Shown: positions 60,672-64,000 of the stretch, one piece after another
Layout of the letters: each line of letters starts with the position of its first letter
How positions within the stretch are numbered: position 1 is the first letter of the stretch
Notes under the pieces: generated by a model
The model's input: only the letters and a program-made list of their open reading frames with translations
The model's database searches: none
Told to the model about the DNA's origin: nothing
Source of the DNA: an uncultured Clostridia bacterium
Lineage (GTDB): Bacteria > Bacillota > Clostridia > Christensenellales > Aristaeellaceae
NCBI GenBank assembly: GCA_946408995.1
Contig: CAMJUL010000006.1
Location: 1 to 64,000, forward strand
Direction of reading: 5' to 3'
Length of the DNA stretch: 64,000 nt
Made by a program: the position numbers and the translations under genes

Positions 60672-63600
60672 GTTCCCCTCCCAACAAAAGCCGCCGGTGG
60701 AGAAGGGCCCCCTGATGGCCGGGTTCCTGCCCGAGCACCGCGTCATAGCCCTTCCGGGCCCGTTCCGTGTCGCCCAGGCCATGGTATCCCAGGGCAATCA
60801 GGTATTGACAGTGGATCCGGCTGCGCGCCGTCAGGTCCTCATCAAAGAGCTGCAGGTCCGGCAGCGACACGGCGAAATAATCCAGTTTTCCCCGGTCGTG
60901 CCAGTGCTTCTCCCCGTAGGAGATCAGGCTGTAAAACCGGGCGCGGGCCCTGTCCTCCCTGCCAAGCGCCCGCCGGGCAAGGCCCTGGTACAAGATCCTG
61001 TCCGCCGGCTGGTCGTTGTAATACAGGGCGGAGGCGGGCTCCTCGTCGCCCGCGGCGGCTCCTTCCAGATGGCGGAGGCTTTCGGCCTCGTTGCCCAGGG
61101 CTTTTTCCGCCAGGCCCAGGTAATAATGGATCTCATTGTCCCGGGCCCCCTCCAGCTTGCCCTCGCCCAGGTTGCGGGGGAATACCAGCGCCCTTTCCAG
61201 GCATTCCTTCGCCTTCGCGGCGTCGCCCTCCCGCAGGGCCCGGATGCCCAATTGGGTCAGCGCCACGGCATATTGGCCGGTCACCTTGCCTTCCCCGCCC
61301 TCCCAGGGGTGGAAGGTGCGCGCCATCAGCAGTTCAAGGGCCTCCTCATGCCTTCCAAGGTCGTTGAGCAGGGCGCAGTATTCGGTGTAAAGATCGTCCC
61401 GACGGAACGCCGTCTCCCGATGGGCGTCCAGGAAAGCAAAGCGGTCCGCCACGCTGGCCTTTAATTTGACGTAAAGCTGATAAAGTTCCATCAGAACCCG
61501 GTCGTCTTCTTCGTCCAGGGCGTAGGCCCTTTCCATGCAGGTCCGGGCTTTTTGAGGATCCCCGCGCTTGTTGAAGCAGGCCAGGGCCAGGTTGCGCCAG
61601 GCCGTGGGGAAGGTATCCTCCAGGGCGACGCTCCTCTCCCAGCAGGCGATCGCGTCGTCATACTGGCGCTTGTCGTACCACAGGCAGCCCAGATAATACA
61701 GGGCTTTGGCGTCCTTTGGAGCGTTCCGGAGGGCAAACGCCAGCGCGGCGATGTCCTCCAGCCGGTTGGGGAAGCAGTAAAGGGGATCCGCCTCCGCCGC
61801 GTTCTTGAGGGCCTGTTCCACGTACGCCTCGTCGCCCTTGCGCCCGGCGTAGAGGGCCAGGTGGTACCACACCATGGGCGAGGGGGACGGGCAGCATTCC
61901 AGGATGAAGACGGCTTTGTCATAGAAGCCTGCCTCGGCGTAATCGATGGCGCACTCGATAAAGCTGCTGACCCGGCCGTTCATCCGTTTCAGGGCGTCGG
62001 GGAGGGCCCCGGATTCGATCAGGGAGACATAGTCAAAGGCGTCCAGCTCCAGGTTTTCCCCGTACCACGCCGCGGCCTCCCCGCCCCTGTCCAGGGCGTC
62101 CAGGATCAGGCCCTTCAGGGCGCGGGCCTTCAGGCTGTGGTGATTCTTTACAAGGCTTCTTTCGATATGCTCCAGGGCCAGGGCATATTCGCCCCGCCTG
62201 CAGTCGATGCAGGCAATATGATAATACCCGCTGTCCTGCTGGGCCGCCGACCAGACGGCCTTGAAGAAGGCGTCGTACGCCTCCCCGTCCCGGCCCTGGT
62301 ACCCAAGGCAAAGGCCCAGGTTCAGATACGCCTCGCTGTCGCAGGGGTTGGGATTGAACCGGGTCATGCGCGCGATGGCCGCGCGGAAATAAGGTTCCGC
62401 CCCGGCGAATTTGCCCCGGCGCAAAAGCAGCGCTCCGTAGGCGTTGTTGGCCCGCAGATCCCCCGGGTCCCGCTTCAGGGCCTCCAGGTAATAGGGGTCC
62501 GGCAAAAACGTGGCGTGGCGGTACTGCTCCAGATGCAGGCCCGTCAGGTACAGTTCCTCATTGGTCAGGATCTCACAGGGCGCCTTGGCCGGCGGCATGG
62601 GGTCCGGGATCTCCCCGATGCTTTCGGGCGCGGGCGTATACGCAAGCATCTTTCTGCCGCCTGGGGCGAACACCGTCAAAGTGATCTGCGTTTCAGGGAC
62701 GCTGACGGCGGCTTCGTCCTTGAGTACCTTCACGGGGCTCAGATCGGCGGTCCGGTCATAGACCGTTTTCCCCCCGGCGGTCAGCGTCACCCTGGCCTTT
62801 TCAAACAGCTGCGTGGCATAGACGGCAAACGCCGCCTTCCCGTCCCTGACCTCCAGGTTCACGGCGCATTCCCGGCTGGCGTTCTTCACGCAGCCCGCTT
62901 CCTTGTATGGCATGAAATACTGGGTGAAGGTCTTCTCCTCAAAGGGCTTCAGCCAGGTGAAATCCGGCTGGTTGTCACAGTACATGCCGGTCATCAGTTC
63001 GATATACGGGCCGTTCCGGTCGGTCAGGTTCCTGTCCCAGGCCTGCCCGAAATCCCCGCAGCCCCAGGTCCACTGCTTTTTGCCGGGGGAAACGTGATGA
63101 TCCGCCACGTGCAGGATGCCCGCCCCCACGCCGTGATCGTAGCCGCCCACGAAATCGTAATCGCTGTGGGCGCACATATAGCTGGTGGGGACCGGAATGT
63201 TTTTATACCGGCTGATATCCACCCCGGCGCCGTAATCGTGCTTGTAATACACCCCGGTGGCGATGGGGAAGGTGCTCACGTCCCGCTTTCCGTGGTCGTA
63301 CACGGCAGTCACGTCCGGCGGGAACACAGACTGGGTGTTTTCGTTCACCGCCACGGCCGGGTTGGCCCACCACAGAAAGGTCTGGGGCAGCGGCGTGCGG
63401 TTGTAGAGCTGGCCCCTGATCTCGATATAGGCCTTGTCCGGGTACAGGGTGAAGGTCATTTTGCCCTTGGTCCCGTACATCTGATCGACCTCGGACAATT
63501 CCACGGCCGCGCTGCCGTCCCCGTTCTCCACCGTCCTGAAGTCCGTCGGGCCGAAGGTGGTGGGCCGGTGGTGCTGGGGCCAGTTGAATTCGATGCCGCC

Positions 63601-63933
63601 GGAGATCCAGGGGCCCGTCAGCCCCACCAGGGCCGGCTTGATGACCTCGTTGTAGTATACAAAATCGTAGCCGTTGGTTTTGTCCAACGCCCTTTGGATG
63701 CGCCCGCCCAGCTCCGGAAGCACCATGACCCGGAGGTAGTCGTTTTCCAGCCACACGGCGGTGTAGGGCCTGTCCTCCTTCCCGTCCAGGAGCTTGTCGG
63801 TCACGGGCAGGGGATAGACCTTGCCGCTGCTCCCCTGGTATACCCTATTTTCCAGGAACATGGGATTCCTGTCAGGCTTTCCGACCCCGTAGGTGGGGAT
63901 CCATACCGTTTCCACACGGACGCTTGCCTTCAT
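60658..63933 (-). CDS. DUF5107 domain protein with long TPR region
   Basis: A 1091-aa protein. The N-terminal half (about 40-340) is a DUF5107-type domain, seen in AVWLENDYLRVMVLPELGGRI and GGIEFNWPQHHRPTTF, which has the look of an aldose-epimerase or galactose-mutarotase-like sandwich. Residues about 480-1090 are tandem TPR helices (for example YLNLGLCLGYQGRDGEAYDAF). There is no signal peptide. The function of DUF5107 is unknown to me; its steady company with glycosidases suggests carbohydrate binding or catalysis. The ATG has AAAGGAGG about eight bases upstream. It is followed by GH2 with a 14-base overlap, so the two are made together. Confidence 0.85.
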   Translation of the reverse strand: MKASVRVETVWIPTYGVGKPDRNPMFLENRVYQGSSGKVYPLPVTDKLLDGKEDRPYTAVWLENDYLRVMVLPELGGRIQRALDKTNGYDFVYYNEVIKPALVGLTGPWISGGIEFNWPQHHRPTTFGPTDFRTVENGDGSAAVELSEVDQMYGTKGKMTFTLYPDKAYIEIRGQLYNRTPLPQTFLWWANPAVAVNENTQSVFPPDVTAVYDHGKRDVSTFPIATGVYYKHDYGAGVDISRYKNIPVPTSYMCAHSDYDFVGGYDHGVGAGILHVADHHVSPGKKQWTWGCGDFGQAWDRNLTDRNGPYIELMTGMYCDNQPDFTWLKPFEEKTFTQYFMPYKEAGCVKNASRECAVNLEVRDGKAAFAVYATQLFEKARVTLTAGGKTVYDRTADLSPVKVLKDEAAVSVPETQITLTVFAPGGRKMLAYTPAPESIGEIPDPMPPAKAPCEILTNEELYLTGLHLEQYRHATFLPDPYYLEALKRDPGDLRANNAYGALLLRRGKFAGAEPYFRAAIARMTRFNPNPCDSEAYLNLGLCLGYQGRDGEAYDAFFKAVWSAAQQDSGYYHIACIDCRRGEYALALEHIERSLVKNHHSLKARALKGLILDALDRGGEAAAWYGENLELDAFDYVSLIESGALPDALKRMNGRVSSFIECAIDYAEAGFYDKAVFILECCPSPSPMVWYHLALYAGRKGDEAYVEQALKNAAEADPLYCFPNRLEDIAALAFALRNAPKDAKALYYLGCLWYDKRQYDDAIACWERSVALEDTFPTAWRNLALACFNKRGDPQKARTCMERAYALDEEDDRVLMELYQLYVKLKASVADRFAFLDAHRETAFRRDDLYTEYCALLNDLGRHEEALELLMARTFHPWEGGEGKVTGQYAVALTQLGIRALREGDAAKAKECLERALVFPRNLGEGKLEGARDNEIHYYLGLAEKALGNEAESLRHLEGAAAGDEEPASALYYNDQPADRILYQGLARRALGREDRARARFYSLISYGEKHWHDRGKLDYFAVSLPDLQLFDEDLTARSRIHCQYLIALGYHGLGDTERARKGYDAVLGQEPGHQGALLHRRLLLGGEHEQH

Positions 63934-63948
63934 TTGATCCGTCCTCCT

Positions 63949-64000
63949 TTACCTTTCCGGCGCGGTTTTTTGATCCCGGGCGGCAAGCAGGGACTCCGCC
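63949..64000 (-). CDS. C-terminal end of a further gene (partial)
   Basis: The last 16 codons of an open frame ending TAA at 63949-63951 run in from the right edge. The tail reads AESLLAARDQKTAPER. It lies 15 bases before the start of the DUF5107 gene and probably belongs to the same operon. The product cannot be identified from this piece. Confidence 0.55.
   Translation of the reverse strand, partial: AESLLAARDQKTAPER

Overview
This window looks like a chromosomal segment of a GC-rich, Gram-positive, anaerobic member of the Clostridia, of the kind found in gut or rumen (Christensenellales-like is my best guess, by inference only). The grounds are strong AGGAGG-type ribosome binding sites, sigma-A type promoters with short intrinsic terminators, many glycoside hydrolases, clostridial LplB/YtcP-type sugar ABC systems, a long-form (400 aa) PRPP synthetase, and a Nif11/NHLM-type peptide export cluster. 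Nothing suggests a plasmid or prophage. The only mobile-element signal is a probable group II intron end at the left edge.

Layout. 1-56: probable 5' end of a group IIC-like intron that runs out of the window, placed behind the transketolase terminator hairpin. 0.1-10.4 kb: housekeeping genes (transketolase, phosphohexomutase, DUF2461 protein, MIF-like tautomerase, SDR, PRPP synthetase, leucyl-tRNA synthetase, HAD phosphatase). 10.5-13.6 kb: a large secreted Ig-like (BIG2) protein and a tRNA-Gln/tRNA-Glu pair. 13.7-24.3 kb: a fructan/sucrose locus. A LacI regulator and fructokinase face a minus-strand operon of two permeases, a binding protein, an intracellular GH32, a secreted LamG-GH32 and a stand-alone secreted domain. 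24.4-26.6 kb: malic enzyme and a frameshifted AEC transporter. 26.6-34.4 kb: a second sugar ABC operon divergent from a GH42-like enzyme and a GH78 rhamnosidase. 34.5-36.0 kb: tsf and rpsB.

36.1-50.2 kb is the most interesting part. On the minus strand, and so read from high to low coordinates, an ECF sigma operon (VanY-like peptidase, sigma factor, small two-TM protein, polytopic membrane protein, PrsW-like protease) ends at a terminator. It is followed by a RiPP operon: a paralogue of the small two-TM protein, a radical SAM/SPASM maturase, two precursors with Nif11-like leaders and a shared cysteine framework, a very short NHLM-type secretion protein, a C39-peptidase ABC exporter, a second NHLM-type ABC protein, then an STAS protein and a PP2C phosphatase with its own kinase-like domain. 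The simplest reading is that the maturase crosslinks the Cys-rich cores, the C39 exporter cleaves after the double Gly and secretes the product, and the sigma/PrsW and STAS/PP2C modules control expression in response to envelope signals.

50.3-64.0 kb returns to carbohydrate metabolism and small enzymes: secreted GH13, GH3, a CYTH-like protein, a deoxyinosine glycosylase, two metallo-beta-lactamase-fold proteins with a tiny coupled ORF, a GH2 enzyme, a DUF5107-TPR protein, and the tail of one more gene at the right edge.
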